Shown: positions 1 through 13,920, numbered from the stretch's first letter. The stretch is 64,000 bases of DNA from Rostratula benghalensis (GCA_013399305.1 VXAI01000303.1:472307-536306), one strand, 5' to 3'. Program-made: numbers and translations. Notes: a model not told the origin generated them from the letters alone.

Positions 1-1405
1 CAGAAAGAGAAATTCCATTCTCTCTCTACACCTACCCCTAACAACAAGGGTTGGTTTTTTGAGATGCACACTTATGAAATACAAACACACACTCCTTGGT
101 CACTTCAGGATATCTTTAATGCTTACTTTTTTACCAAAAATACACAATTAATACAATATGACTATTTCTTGAGAGTCTTTAGGCACGGAATTTCTGAAGC
201 AAATTTCAAAACCATGTTCCCAGTAGCTGACCTCTAGAGCACTACTTGTGGGAATGAATGTAATAAACTTACCACTGTCAACATCATAGGAATATGACAG
301 TTGTATCATTATAGCATCTTCAGATATTTACAAGGTCAATAGCTTATACATTGTCTTTTAAGAAACACTGAAATTATATATTTTTATAAATAAGGTAATT
401 TAGTAGCAAGCAGTGATACTCCTCAAATAGAATTTATCAAAGGTTATCAAAGGCACACTTTTCAGCTGTTGAGAAGCATTAGGAAACTATCTATCATTTT
501 TGCAAGTATCTAGAAAAATTAGCCAATAAAAATACAAAAGGACTAATGTGTCCATCTCACACTAGGAATTCTTACATTTATAGACAACCCTGTCTGGTTT
601 AGATCATAAACTTTTTACCCCATTTCAGTTCTAAGAATTTTACATTTATTCTTCATTCTCAGTCATTCTTACTTAATTTAAAGTATCTTTGGAAGAAGTT
701 TTTTCCCCATCAGCCTCCTTTGTCACTTGAAATACTGCTTCATCCCAGGCAATTAGTTGTTGAAAACATAGTTTACAGACTCATTCACAGAGAGTGCTTG
801 ATTTGTTCACTTTCTATGTAACAGCTGAATTTCTCCTCTTTTCATTAACTAAAACAATGGGGAAATTGCTTACAAAGAAACACGCTTCATGCCTCATACT
901 TTATGTTAAACTTTGCATGATTGTATTACGGAAGAAATGGTGAAATACTTTTCTGTGCAGAATATTTTAGTTTCTGGGGGTCTTTATCAGCATTTATGGA
1001 GCTGTCAGTTTTAGTTTCATGTCTTCATTTGTATTTTGTGGCTTTACTTTCAAAAGAATAAGGCACTGATATTCAGAGAAAAAGCTTAACTGTTGGAACT
1101 GTCAAACAACTGTTCTGTGAATGGTTAATTTTTCAAATGTGATCATAGATACCAGATGGCAGAAGTAAAAAAAAAAAAATCAACATGTTTCATTGTTCTG
1201 CAATAAGGATTTTTCCATCTGCTTGTTCAATACTAACTTAGTTTACGTTCAGATACAGCCAACACAATTAAAAATCTACTTTGGAGTGAAATCATCTAGA
1301 AATGTAAGAAAATGCCTGAAATTAAGAGTTTCCCACTATGCAGACAAACCATTCTCACTGGCTTATATATACAATTACTTGTAGCTCTTTTGTAAAGGTG
1401 AGAGC

Positions 1406-1479
1406 CATGTGATAAATGGCACAATCAGGTGATAAATTACAGAGGCATGTGATAAATGAATTTGTCATGTACATTTGAC
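1406..1479. repeat. 20-bp tandem repeat, about 3.4 copies
   Basis: Units start at 1406, 1426, 1446 and 1466. The first three share the core GTGATAAAT at an exact 20-bp spacing (CATGTGATAAATG, then CAGGTGATAAATT, then CATGTGATAAATG). The fourth keeps only its first few bases (CATGT). The units have diverged, so this is an old or slowly changing minisatellite. No coding role is visible. Confidence 0.7.
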
Positions 1480-1986
1480 TGCCTTACCTGCCCTCTACCC
1501 AATAATCTGCCTCCTGGGAGTTTCTTTAGTATCCAGTGCCCTGAACAGCTTTAGATAAATGCCATTCTAATTTTAAATCAGCTAAACAGTATTAAAAAAA
1601 AATCTTATTTCTTATATTCAGAAAAATGAAATAAATCAACCAAGATTCACTGAGAATAATGTTAACTTCTGTGCCTGTGACAAGTTTTCTGAGACAAAGT
1701 CCTCATTTTACAGTCAAATCTCATTTACAGTGGTAAAAATGTGTGCTCTTTTCACTGAAAAAGGGGCACATCTTCAGCTTTTTAACAGCAAAGTAGCTGT
1801 AATACAGCAGCTTTTAACCCTGGAAAATTCTGATACACTCACTAATTACCCATTTTTACATAAAAAAAAAGTTATTATAGACCACATTGAGAAGCTTTTA
1901 AGTTTCACTGTTCCTGTCCTGTATTTGATAACTAAGGCATCTAATTCTACAGTTGGAAAGAAAAACATACATATGTGTGTCCAAGT

Positions 1987-2014
1987 ACACACACACACAC
2001 ACACATATATATAT
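1987..2014. repeat. (CA)n/(TA)n microsatellite
   Basis: An uninterrupted AC run is followed directly by an AT run. Read on the plus strand it gives the His-Thr repeat seen in the 1730-2059 open frame, so that frame is a by-product of the repeat. The site is probably length-polymorphic. Confidence 0.9.
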
Positions 2015-4666
2015 AAAAATAACTTTCCAATTTTAAAAACTTCTAAAATAATCTGTTAAAATAGGGGTTTTGAAATATATGTAAAATATACAGAGCCTCC
2101 ATTGGTATGTGATCAGGGCAAAGGAGTTTTTGCTACAAATTTCAGAAGTGGAGACCTTCAAGTCTGTGTCTTCAACACAGGACACCCCTAATCTGTTGTT
2201 CATTTGTCGACTCTACGGGCTCACACGCACTCTACAGACTCACAATATTTCAAAGACAAACAGCTGATGGTGAAACTGCCCTGCACCCAGAAGTAAGACT
2301 ATTGGAATACAAGTACTCCTGACTGCCTTCAGATCTCCATGATCAGCTGCCAAATTCTGTAAATGACCAGCCAGACTTTAAAAGTCATAGCTCACTTGGA
2401 ACATTCTTGCCTGAATACACAACTCCAAATTACTCAGTGATTACCTCAAATTAAACACTATTCTTCTCCTGTCTTTGCAATGCTTTGTAAAAGCTCTAAT
2501 GCAGAAGAATGCTGAGATTTTCTTTAACTCTGGAGAGAGACTTTCCTAATAACACACTTGCAGTCAGGGTTCTTCTACAACTGGTGTCTTATCATGTGTG
2601 TATGCCACGGGATAAATAAAAGGTATAGCCAAGGTCTTTCAAGGCCATATTTTCTCCTCTTACTTGACTGATCCATCAACAAAGACCATTGGATCTTTCT
2701 GAGAAGGTGACTGAGCTGGCACTAGTGGCTACAATACACCTAGCAAATGCAACTGTCCCAGTGCCTCTGTATATTTCCAGTATTGCCTTTCCTGTGTGAC
2801 AATTTATGGACAAATTTTTATGGATAACTGGCAGCCCAGCAGAATAAATTCAAAACCAGTTGTACTGTTGCATCACACAATTCCTGAGGACCTTGCTTTC
2901 CATATCTACATAGTTAGTATAATAATAATAATAGTTTGCTGAAGCAACTAATGAACACTAGCAAAATGCTTCATCTGTGGCAGGGGAATGACCAGCATGC
3001 AAGTCCTCAGACATTTAATTCAGCTGTTGTTTCATTGCAGGAGGAATTAAAAGTGTTAAAGCAGTACAATATGCTGAGATTTTGAATGAAGTGTGATTTG
3101 CAGACATCACATGCTTCATGGGCTAACTTTCCTAGATTCAGGAAATGCTGAAAAAGAGGTATTAAAATCCAGAGGTGATTTTTTTTTAGGCAGACGTTTA
3201 GAAGTTTTCCATGAGCTGTTGTTGGTTTTTATTATTTGACCTTCCTTTAACATTGCTGTGTACATGTCAGCTACTTACAGGTAACTGGCCATGAGTAATG
3301 CTCTCTTTAAGAAAGACTTGGTATATGGGAAGATGCAGTTAAATGAAAATTGCAGCAGTGCAACAGCAACAGCCTTGAGTCTTCCAAATGTCTTATTCGC
3401 TATATTAACAGTACAGAGGAGAGTTTAACTGATGATCATTTAATAAACACACTTTTTATTTAATCTCTGATATAGAACCTCCCAGCTGGTTATGTCAAAA
3501 TACTTTTTAAGTGGTTTATAAATATCTTGCAGATTTGGCCTGCCTGAACCTCTTTCTTCTGCATGCAAATTCAGTGGCCCTATCATAGCATTCAGGACAC
3601 CAAGGCAGAGCTCTTGAAGGTTTTCCCAAAGATCACACTGAAAGTACCAGGAATCTGAATTTCTTAAATTCCATTCCTATTTTGTTTTTCAGTTTTTTGG
3701 GTTTCTTCTTTTTTTCATTGTAAACCCATCCTTCTTTTGTGGAATAGGTGGAAAACAATCAAATATAAGAGCATGTAATAATTTCAGTGCCAACATTACT
3801 ATAATAGTGATTTTCTCCAATTTTTTGACAAGCCAAGAATGAGGATCTTGAAAGCATTCCCTCTAATTTAAGAATAAGGATTCAGAATAAGGCATTAGGC
3901 TTAATTCACAGTGTTTAAATAAGGCTCTGTGTCTGTGAAGTCTACGTTATGCCAGGAGTTTCTCAGAGAAATATGAATCAATGGTGTTATTTCTTACAAC
4001 ATAAAAATTATTGATGAACAAGTTAATTTGGTAACAGTATTGAGTCATTTCACCTTTTGCTTAGACTTTGATATGGAGAGGCTTTAAACATTTTTAAACA
4101 TTTTTTGATAGAAACATGGAGAACCACTTGTGTCAATGCAAGGTTTCATAGTTGAAGGGTGAAATAAAAATTTGCAAGCAAAGATTTGGAGTGACAACCA
4201 AATTTTCTAAAATAATTTCATAGAAGTCTTTAGCATGCAACTCTGATCACCTATCCTGTCCTGTACTACTCTGTTAATTTTTTTCCTAACTGCACAGTGC
4301 TAGCATGCTGAATCAGTTTTCAAATAATGGAGAAAGATTATTCAACACTTAGAATAGCAACAAAGCAAAGGTCCTCAAACCAAATCCTATTACTTATTTT
4401 ATTATATCATGTTCTTTTCCAGTTTAATAAGAAGAAAATTGTGATGAACCTGTCTAAACACTCTCCATAGTTAGAGTCTATTCAGTTGGCTGCCTCCTTG
4501 AATTCATTCATGATGCCAAATCACTCTGTCACACGTGTACTTTCATTGCATACCACAAGGGCTATTTCTTAAGAAATAGAAGCATTTGAAAGCACTACAA
4601 GAAAAAAACTATTTTCTATTTTTTCTTCCTCAATCTCTGATAGCACCTACATTCAGTCAACACATA

Positions 4667-4788
4667 NNNNNNNNNNNNNNNNNNNNNNNNNNNNNNNNNN
4701 NNNNNNNNNNNNNNNNNNNNNNNNNNNNNNNNNNNNNNNNNNNNNNNNNNNNNNNNNNNNNNNNNNNNNNNNNNNNNNNNNNNNNNNN
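4667..4788. other. Assembly gap (122 N)
   Basis: There are 122 consecutive N bases. The flanks are ordinary AT-rich sequence and give no hint of what is missing. Open frames read across it (4586-4795 + and 4653-4838 -) are artefacts. Confidence 0.99.
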
Positions 4789-5533
4789 AAAATAATTTGA
4801 GTTTGATTCTGCATCAAATCTGTGTACATAGAATACAACAGGATACTCCGTGTTTGTGCTTTAAAATACAGTTGATTCTGTTTAAAGAAAAGTTAAGTAC
4901 AATTTATAGTGAGTTAAAAATAATGAGAGACAAAATAAGAAAATCAACTTTTTGGCAAAGCTAAATTGGTTCAAAGTAGATAAAGTACTTAGTGAAGTAA
5001 GTGGGAAAATTACACTAAATGATTAAGTGTTGAATCACCATCCTATTTATCTCACACTGTCATTTTTAAAAATAACTTCCAGCATGCATGTTTGCTATCA
5101 TTCCCACTGTAAGAACACTGTGGCATATATTTTTTGAAACACATATTTTTCTCTTCAGCAGACAAAAATGTCACTGTTGATCATAATTTTGATCCATCTA
5201 TGAGACTACAGATACATTCCACACAAAGAGCAATAACTTGTGTAGACTCACGATAACTAAACACTTTGGAGTGTTCTTAGCAAAGTAGAACCCTCGATGT
5301 ATTATTTGTGCAGAACATATTATAACATATAGACTAGAAAGGGTTCACTCAATCACCCCTGCGATACAGTAGGCTCAAGTCAATCAATCACCCCACTTCA
5401 TGTTATAAAATTAATTTTTTTATAAAGAACCATGATTTTTTTTTAACCTGACAGCTTGTCCTATAACACATCACCATCATTTATAGAAATATCAGATTAA
5501 TGTAGCCTATTAGCACTGAAGTGTGTGTTAGAG

Positions 5534-6552
5534 GAGTGGACAGTGAGGTGGACTGAGAACTGGCTGAAAGACAGAGCTGAGGGTTGTGATCAGCAGTGCA
5601 GAGATCAATTAGAGGACTGTAACTAGTGGTGCTCTCCAGGGGTCGGCACTGGGTCCAGTCTTATTCAACATACTCGTCAATGACCTGAAAGGGGACAGAG
5701 TGTACCCTCAGCAAGTTTGATGATGACAAAAAACTGAGAGGAGTAGCTGACACACCAGAAGGCTGTGGCACCATACAGTGAGATCTGGACAGGCTGGAGA
5801 GCTGGGTGGTGAGGAACTTAATGAAGTTCAACAAGGGCAAGTGTAGTGTACTGCACCTGGGGAGGAATAATCCCATACACCAGTACAGGTTAGGGGTTCA
5901 CCTGACAGTGGACAACAAATTAACCATGAGGCAGAAATGTGCCCTTGTGGCCAAAAAGGTTAATGTTATCCTGGGCTGCATTAAAAAAAGGGTGTGGCCA
6001 GCAGTTGAAGGTTATCCTTCCCCTCTACTCTGCCCTGGTGAGGCCTCATTGGGAGTACTGTGTCTACTTCAGTGTCCCCCCAGTTCAAGAACTACTGGTG
6101 AGACTCCAGTGGAGGGCTACAAAGATAATCACAGGAACGGAGCACCTCTCTCATGAGGAAAGGCTGAGAGACCTGGGTCTGTTTAGCTTGGAGATGAGAA
6201 GTCTTAGAGAAAATTTCATCAACTCTTATAAGTATCTAAAGGGTGAATGTCAAGAAGATGGGGCCAGACTCTTCAGTGGAGCCCAGCAACAGGATAAGGG
6301 ACAACAGACACAAACTGGAACACAAGAAATTCAGTCTCAACAAGAGAAATATCTTCTTTACGGTGAGGGTGATGGAGCACTGGAACAGGCTGCCCAGGGA
6401 GGTTGTGGAGTCTCTTTCTCTGGAGATATTCAAAACCCTCCTGGACACATTCCTGTCCAGCCAGCTCTGGGTGACCCTGCCTTGACAGGGGAGTTGAACT
6501 AGGTGATCTCCAAAGGTCCTTTCCAGTCCCTGCCATTCTGTGATTCTGTGAT
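5534..6552 (+). mobile_element. CR1 LINE, 5'-truncated, TTCTGTGA-ending subfamily
   Basis: CR1 elements are autonomous non-LTR retrotransposons of birds and reptiles. They insert by target-primed reverse transcription and are usually 5'-truncated. This copy begins inside the ORF2 reverse-transcriptase region (similarity starts near GAGTGGACAGTG at 5535) and runs through the ORF2 C-terminus and 3' UTR to the terminal repeats TTCTGTGATTCTGTGAT ending at 6552. The coding region is broken by stops and at least two frameshifts. About 45 nt seem to be missing near 5900 compared with the usual family arrangement (between the YRLG and DNKLTM motifs). It is the same general type as the copy at 52624-53248. 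Confidence 0.95.
5806..6502 (+). pseudogene. CR1 ORF2 C-terminal remnant (reverse transcriptase end), three frames
   Basis: Remnants of the end of the reverse transcriptase and the C-terminal segment are spread over three frames. From 5806 the frame holds NLMKFNKGKC, YRLG and CALVAKK. After a shift near 5985 the frame containing ILPLYSALVRPH and LRDLGLFSLE takes over (about 6015-6240). A third frame from about 6243 gives [20 protein letters not shown]. Upstream, near 5715, the palm motif region reads FDDDKK, where the family usually has FADDTK. Internal stops and shifts mean no functional product. Confidence 0.9.
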
Positions 6553-8669
6553 CCTAAGGAGAAATTACAAATGCTAAGTTATGCTAAAATTATGCTAAAT
6601 TTGTATTTTCCAACAATATTGTGTGTCAATAATGCCATAGAGTTAAGTATACAGGGAAACTGGGTTCAATTTCTCACCTTTTGCCTAGTCCCTAGGCAAT
6701 GGGATGCCCTCCTAGACACGGAGGGAATGACTCACACATCTTCAGTGCAAGTCCCTTAGGCCAATTAGTTAATTTTAGACACAGTCCATCTGGAAAAAAC
6801 ATTCTGGAACATGTTTTATTAGCATAAATACTTCTGACTTAATGAATTTCACATTAATTTGTGCTAGAATTTTTGAAAAAGAAACGTGGTCACACCGAAG
6901 AAGGATATATCATTCCTTAGTACAGAAGAGCAATTGCAGGACAGAAAAAAGTTCCCTGTGGATAGGTCTTGAAATTTTGTGTCTGTTATGGCTCTTTCAG
7001 GAATATAGAACATGCTACCATCTGCTTAAAAAGAAAGATCTGATTAATAGTTCAATGAACTCAACAATATTTCATTTCTAAATATAAACTATTTAAAATC
7101 TGATATTCAAAAACAAATTAACGGCTTTTTTAATAGAAAATTTTTCCTTTTTAGCCAGGCATCTTTTAATGATAGGTAACAGGGAGGCAGAGTTGTGCAA
7201 GTGTCTGTTTAGCAAAAAGTCAACAAAAGTTTGAGTGATGTTATTACTATGCAAAACAGGGGTGGTAAATTGAGTATCTTTCCTATTAGGAATGCTGACA
7301 TTAGCTCAGAAATAAATCATCTCCTCTACTAGTTCCTCAAAGGAAAGAAATTTAGAAGAACCTGTTTGCATGGAAAGAAGAGCATCTGCCAAGAAAGACA
7401 AATTATTATGCATAGTACACCAGAAGAAACAGTTTGCTCCAAATTCATTCTAGGGGTAACTCTATTATCAACTAAGAAATCTTACACAAAATATATAAAG
7501 CTTGCTCACCGTTAATGTTTTAATGTATACACTATCAGTATTTTTCCTGTAAAATATTTAGTTCTGTGTGAAAATATTTGTACTTAACAGCTAACTATGA
7601 ATTTTCCTGCTGCATAGGATTCAAAATCACGTACCTTAGCTCCATAAGCTCACTGTTCATAGGTTCAGTTTTATATGCACTTCAGATTTTTCCTTTGCAT
7701 AAACTACTTCTTGACACTATCTTAAAACAAATGTAAAACACCTTTTAAATTTTTGAAATAGTTTAATCAATGAGCAAACTTTTCTTATTAAGTGCTCTGT
7801 CATTGCAGTTGGCACTATCTTGACATTTCTCAGTTTCATTTAATTTCCAGAGAGTTTGTATGATTTTATGTCCACATGTTTGCTTTTGCCTTAATTGTAG
7901 ACAAATAACCAAACAGAACAAAACATTTCACATACAATGTAAACGCCTTTGCTTCTTTTACAGTTGTAGGTCTTGCCTCTTTGTAGGTTTAGGAAATTAT
8001 AATATACAGCCATGACAACTTGTGTAGAAATTTTTCATGATCTCAGGAATTATTTCATTTAAAGTAAATGCTATTTATGCATTACAGTGACCCAGATTTT
8101 AATCAGTAAAGATCAGCATAGAACTTTGACTTAGCAGCACAGATTGCACAGTGGAAAAGGCACTTTTGGAAAAGGCACTGAGAAGCCTGTTTGAATTCTG
8201 CTCACTAAAAAGGTAATGTCAGCTTCAGCATCTCTCTAAAAGACTTCTTAATTTAAAACTTTCTATCACCAAAGCACAGAATGTTTTCCATTTGCTACCT
8301 GATGCCTGATACATGAAATGGAGCCATGTTTTCACTAAAACACAAAGGGACCAGTCGCTCAATAGGAGGGAGGGGGGAAAGCAACTAATTGTAAAAAAAA
8401 AAAGAGCATTTAATAAGTAACCAAAGCAGCTCATTTCACACACATAGTTATAACAGGTAAGGGAGAACCAAGCAGAGTTTTTGCTTCTCCTGCAATGTTA
8501 TGCCCTCAAAAATTAAAGTACTCTTTCTTAAAGGGAAGTCTAATCAGCATTTTTCTAGCTACAGAATGAAACAAATCAAAACACAGTATGCCCATTTCTA
8601 GTTAAATCTCTGAGTTAGAGCAACATTGGGATATATACCCTGGTCCAGGCTAAGATTCACTTTCCCAGT

Positions 8670-8795
8670 GCACTTAATCAGACACACAACATTAAGTGTG
8701 CGTGAATGGTCCCATTGAACTCAATGGAGGTATTTGTAAGCTTTAAGTTATGTACATACTTAAGTGTTTTGTAGGTAGAAGCCCAGAATCCTGCA
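8670..8795. repeat. Ancient amniote interspersed repeat fragment (family not named)
   Basis: The stretch contains CCCATTGAACTCAATGGA, a near-palindrome, flanked by several copies of a TTAAGT/ACTTAA motif (CACTTAATC, ATTAAGTGTG, TTTAAGTTATG, ACTTAAGTG). This arrangement resembles a diverged repeat widespread in birds, turtles and crocodilians that reads CCATTGACTTCAATGG between TTAAG motifs. I do not recall its database name, so only the class is suggested. Confidence 0.4.
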
Positions 8796-11700
8796 CTCTG
8801 TAAGAGAGAAGTGCTGAGGGACAAATTTAGTATTATAGAGCTCTTCTTGTGCAACTGAGAATCTTGTTTGACTGGCAGACCATTGACTCCACAGGGGAGA
8901 GTATCATTTTCCCAAAACCAGCTTTTGATTGTTGCAAGCCACTCCCCAAATATCAGAGTTTCATTGTTATGCTAAAGGTAAAGTTTTGTTTTCTGATAAG
9001 AGAACTTAAATACATTTAAATACATAAGAAAAACAAAAGATAACGAAACCAATTAAAATTAACTATAAAAAAAAATCATATGTTAACAGCCTAGAAAACA
9101 TACATACGAAAGGGAGTTCAAATCTCAGGAATTGCCTTTTGAAACCCATAACTAATCATTTATAATAGCTTTAAGAGTTTAGGAATTTTTTTTTATTTCA
9201 TGCATATCTAAAGTGCATATATATAAGTCTAGAAAAGACACTTTGATCTGTAATTTTTATGTATCTAGACAGACCTAAGGGATGAATCGACAACACATAT
9301 TTTATCTTCTGTTGACTAAATGAGAAAGGTAACAGTATGATCCTACCAAAGCAGGCAAAATTTTAGAAAATTTTAAGAAAACAGCATAATGAATTAGTCT
9401 GTACAGAGGCACAAAGTGAACTGCAGTGTATCCCAAGAAATTTACTATTTTCACACAAGACTTCTGGCAGAATAATTGTAGACAGGTGGGCAGCAGTCAT
9501 GAGAACACTCACTCTGCTATTTCTTGTTTTCATAGATCTACAAAGAGTTTTCTGCTTTATGCTCTGTCTCTCTCTCCTCCTGTAAAAGGAGACCTGAGAC
9601 CTGAGCTGAGTGACAGAAATTTTATGCTATCATATTTCTTTACGGTGAATGGGTCAATAAATCTCATATACCTCCTTTTCCTTTTTGTAATCCCTCTAGC
9701 AATGCTGCTAGGTGTTCATATTTCTCTTGATATTATTGTGACTAACTCCCTAAGCAATGTAGTGAGTGGTTCTTTCAAAGCTGAATTGTAATTGGAGGAA
9801 AAAAAAAAACCAACCAAAGTGCATTTTTTGTATGCATAAAATTATCAACTTGTCAGCACAGACAGCACCAAGGACTGTATTCTACTTACAAGTCAGCCTA
9901 TTACACAACACAAGTATAAGAAACTGCTGACAGAAAATCTATGACTTAAGATCCAGCATAGAAAATATTAACGCAAACAGCTAGTACCCAAAGAACTTGG
10001 CATTTATTGCACTTTCTACTGGAAGCACAAGTTTTGTATACCAAAGGTCAGGGTGCAGGAATTAACTTTTCTCACATGTTCAAGTAAATTGTCTATCATA
10101 CTTCAAATAAGCAACTTCAAATACAGAAAAATCTTAATTAATTATAAAATAGCCACTTGCCTCTTTCTTTGTCAGTGCAGACTTCCACCTGCATATCACA
10201 ATTATGTGCAGCTAAGAATAAAACAAATAATACCACTAGTCTATACAGTTCAAAAATCAGACCTGTTATCCACACCAAAAAAAGTTGTCGGTTTATTTTC
10301 TTTAGGGTATCTTTTTTTTTGATTAGTCAGAAGTTATAACATAACATCACAGGGACTCGGCAATTAATGCTGTTTTCAGGTCGAGGGTGTAACAAGACCA
10401 CAGAGGGATGGTTGAATGTCATGGCTAGAGACAGCGTCCAAGAGCCAGCATTTCTAATATCCATACCTGTCTTTGCCCTTGCCTTCCTCTGCTCAGTTTA
10501 CTTGTCTGAAAAACAAACCTAAAGATAAAGTACATGGGCATTTTTGATTAATGTCTTTGAAGTATTGATATAAAGCATCCTTGAAGGAAAGGTCACTAAA
10601 AAAGCAAGACGTAACAGACATTCTTCTGAACAGTAGCATGATTTCACATGCTTAGGCATAAAGCAATCATTTAAGTCATACAAAGTACCAATGAACAACA
10701 CCGTAAATATTTAATCTACTGTAAAAAGGCCAGATGCAGGAATAACACATTCAGGAAAAGAAGTGAAATCAGAAGAATAAGGAAGCCTGAAAGCTCCAAT
10801 TATCACCTAGTTTCCATTTTCATTTTCTGCAGAACTATTTTGTGAGTCCCTAGGAAGTATTTAATCATCAGTTGTGAATGATGTCACTCCACTTATGTGT
10901 CATCTGCTGTATCAGTAGCAAGGTATGCATATGCACTGGGGATGTACAACATCTCCCATAGGGTCAGATGAAAAGAAAAATTTTCCCTTGTATTATGTGT
11001 TTGAATGATGTAAAGCAGGTCATGTTCTTCAAAGATGTCTTCTGTATAATTCAAAGCAAAAAGAAGAGTTCAAATTGAATCTTTGATAGAAACTGCTTTT
11101 TAAAGAGACACCCTGTTTGAAAAGATTAGTATTCACAAGGCTTTCAAATATATTTTGATGTCAGTTCACTTCAGTATTGACACTATTTTGACTGATGCAG
11201 GGGGAAAAAAAAAGTAAAAAAAAGTAAAAAGAACTATTTGCAGTATTTCAGCTAGGTTTTATTGACACATTGACTGTGCTTGGAGTCTTAAAGAGAAAGC
11301 AAAATACTGGGAAGTTAAAAGCATGCTTCTCCTCTTGTGTCCTCCCCTCTATATACGCTGCTAACTGGCAGCTTTTCTCATGGTAACATAGCTTATTTAA
11401 AAAAAGAGGAGGGATCTACAGTGGGAATCAGAGTGGCTGCAGTGAAACCACTGTAGAACAGTGCAAAAGGAAACTCACGAGTTAAACTGGGGTTTACAGC
11501 ACAGCCTCTAATTCTTTCTACTGTGTAGGGTCTTAGTGGAACTGGATTCTTAGAAGAGCTATATGAAAATATGCAGCACCTAGAAAAGAGTGTCCTATAT
11601 TTCATGCTGGCATTTTTATTTTTCACTCAGAAGCTGCAGTAGGTAGCCATTTTTTTGAAAGCAAGGTCTGATGTAATACAATACAGAAACTGCCTTGAAC

Positions 11701-13920
11701 TGACATCCTTGAAGTTATGTCAATTAGATGAGAGAGCTTGAAGGCACATAAAATAGAAGTGCACTCTCTTCAGAAAAATGGATACCTTTATGTCTGTACA
11801 GTAGAAGAAACTATACTGAATTGGTGTCTATATCTTTTTTGAATCTGTGTTTCCAAATTTCTAAGCTTAAAATTACCTAATTTGACACACTTTGTGGGAT
11901 CAACTCTTCAGTCTCTCTTTTCAGAGACTACTGGGTGCTCTAAAAATCTCTATGGAAAATCAAGACAATTTAAGGTACCAGCAGTTATCAATGACACAAA
12001 GTATATATAGATTTCATATGCAGCTGAATGTATGTATGTAGTTATACAAACTGAAAATCATAAATTTCTGTCTCTCTATATATAAATATGCACATTATTT
12101 TATGCACGCAAATACGTGATTACTGAAATTAATATGTGCTCAAGACTATTATTGTGTTTTCTCCACAGAAAGTCAGTAAAAGCAATTAACTGATAAATGC
12201 TGATACTCTACAATTATCTACAAGAAGCCAGTACTAGTATCAATCTCTGGTAAACAGAAACCACATTACAGAGTATTTTCAAAGTATTTATCCAATTTTA
12301 GACATAAGAACTTTTTAAATTTTTAATATCAAGTTCTATTTATACAGACAGGTAGACATTTTCTACCAATTTATGACAAAACAGACCTGCAGATTTTTTT
12401 TAAATACATATAGAATTCAATGGAATCAATAGTTTGGATGTTCAACATCACTAAATGAACAGCACAGTAGAAACTGACACCAGGACAAAAGACAGAAGCA
12501 AATTGTTGCTTGTCATTGTGGGGAAAAAAGAAAATGTGTGTGCACTTAAAGTCATTAGGAGAAAACACTGTTATTACACCTTACCTGCAAAAGATTTTAC
12601 AGAGGAATATTTGCAGTAATACTTGTTATGCCCAAAATCACCTCTTAAGTTTGCACACATCCCCACACAAGCTACAATTTTGTACAAGACCTGTCCATCT
12701 GGCTCAATATCCTGTCTATGATGGTAGCTCATAACACCATATGCTACAGGAAAAGGTGTCATAGCCCTGCAGTAGGCAGATGTGGGATAATGTTTCCCCA
12801 GGTATACAGTTAGAGACTCAGAAGGGCAAACGCTACAAGAATATCTTAGGTAAATAATCAGTTTAAAATTCAAACTTTGGGAGACTGGGTGTTTGCCATT
12901 TGAATTCTGAGTCTTTACTTCTCTTCTTGTTACTTTGCTAGAAAGGACATTGCCTGATCTTGCAATATTTCAAAATGTCATTGTATAAAGCCATAAAGAG
13001 GCAGCTTCACTTTATTTTTTTCTCGTGCACTTGCTTTAACAACCACTGCAGATTGTACAGAGCAGTGGTTTAAGGTGACTTGTACACCACCATATAGAAG
13101 AACAGTATATTTTCTCTCCCTCACCTGTCCATATCTCTATTTTTATTTGAAATTCACAATTTATAATCTTCTTTTACTATATGTATTGAGCTTATTCCCC
13201 TTGTTCCATTTCAAATACCTACTTTAGAATATAAAAGCACTTTCTAATCAAGTAAGAACAATATTGAAATAAACATAGCTTGATTTTTTGCAACTTTCTT
13301 CACATTTTATTAGCATAATTCAATATCATTATGCAATACTGGGCTGAAACAGGACAGAGAATACACTGTAAAACTCAGATTGTCTTGAAAATTATTAATA
13401 TTCTTTATTAATTTTTGCTAGCAAAATAGTAATCTAACTAAATAAACCTATGCCAACATTGTTCTGAAAATTACCTCACTAATACGCACTATTACAAACG
13501 TGAATTCTACATCAGTACTAAGGCATTTTGCTATTAAGAGATTATTGAATATTCCTGAGGTAATAATGAATTAATATATCTGTACATCACTAAGTTACCA
13601 ATTTATATCTTTAGGATCTCAAAATGATCTTTTGAAGAGATAGAAAGTGGTCCCTGTCACTACAATATGTGATAGTATATCATTCTTATTTTTTACATAA
13701 TTTACCACTTAGTTACCATTAAAAGAATTGCTTGCAGAAGTCAGTGGAAACTGAGCGAACAGCAATATGGACAAGGCAAAAGCAAGAAATTGTGTGAAAG
13801 CATAGACTTTTTGTAGAAGATAATAAAATATAAGAAAAATATACTACAATTTTCCATATTGCTTATTCCTAGGGAAAAAAAAAAAAAATAATCCTTATTT
13901 CAATATCTTTCTCCCCTTCA

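Larger units (their letters stand above)
1..5533. other. Unique AT-rich non-coding DNA
   Basis: I see no gene here. Open frames are short, and the longest (1730-2059, +) runs into a CA/TA microsatellite. The stretch contains a 13-base A-tract at 1167-1179, a 20-bp tandem repeat at 1406-1479, a CA/TA repeat at 1987-2014, a short TAA repeat at 2919-2933 and an assembly gap. Composition and frequent stops in all frames fit intergenic or deep intronic DNA. Confidence 0.7.

Noticed and set aside
3041..3156. Exon-like segment after TTGTTTCATTGCAG with AGAG|GTATTA
   Set aside because: The acceptor is fair but all three frames contain stops and the donor is weak.
4586..4838. Open frames across the N run
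   Set aside because: They consist mostly of unknown residues and are artefacts of the gap.
9426..9791. 121-codon open frame on the plus strand with a hydrophobic stretch
   Set aside because: The hydrophobic part comes from T-rich sequence. No domain, no splice context and no repeat match.
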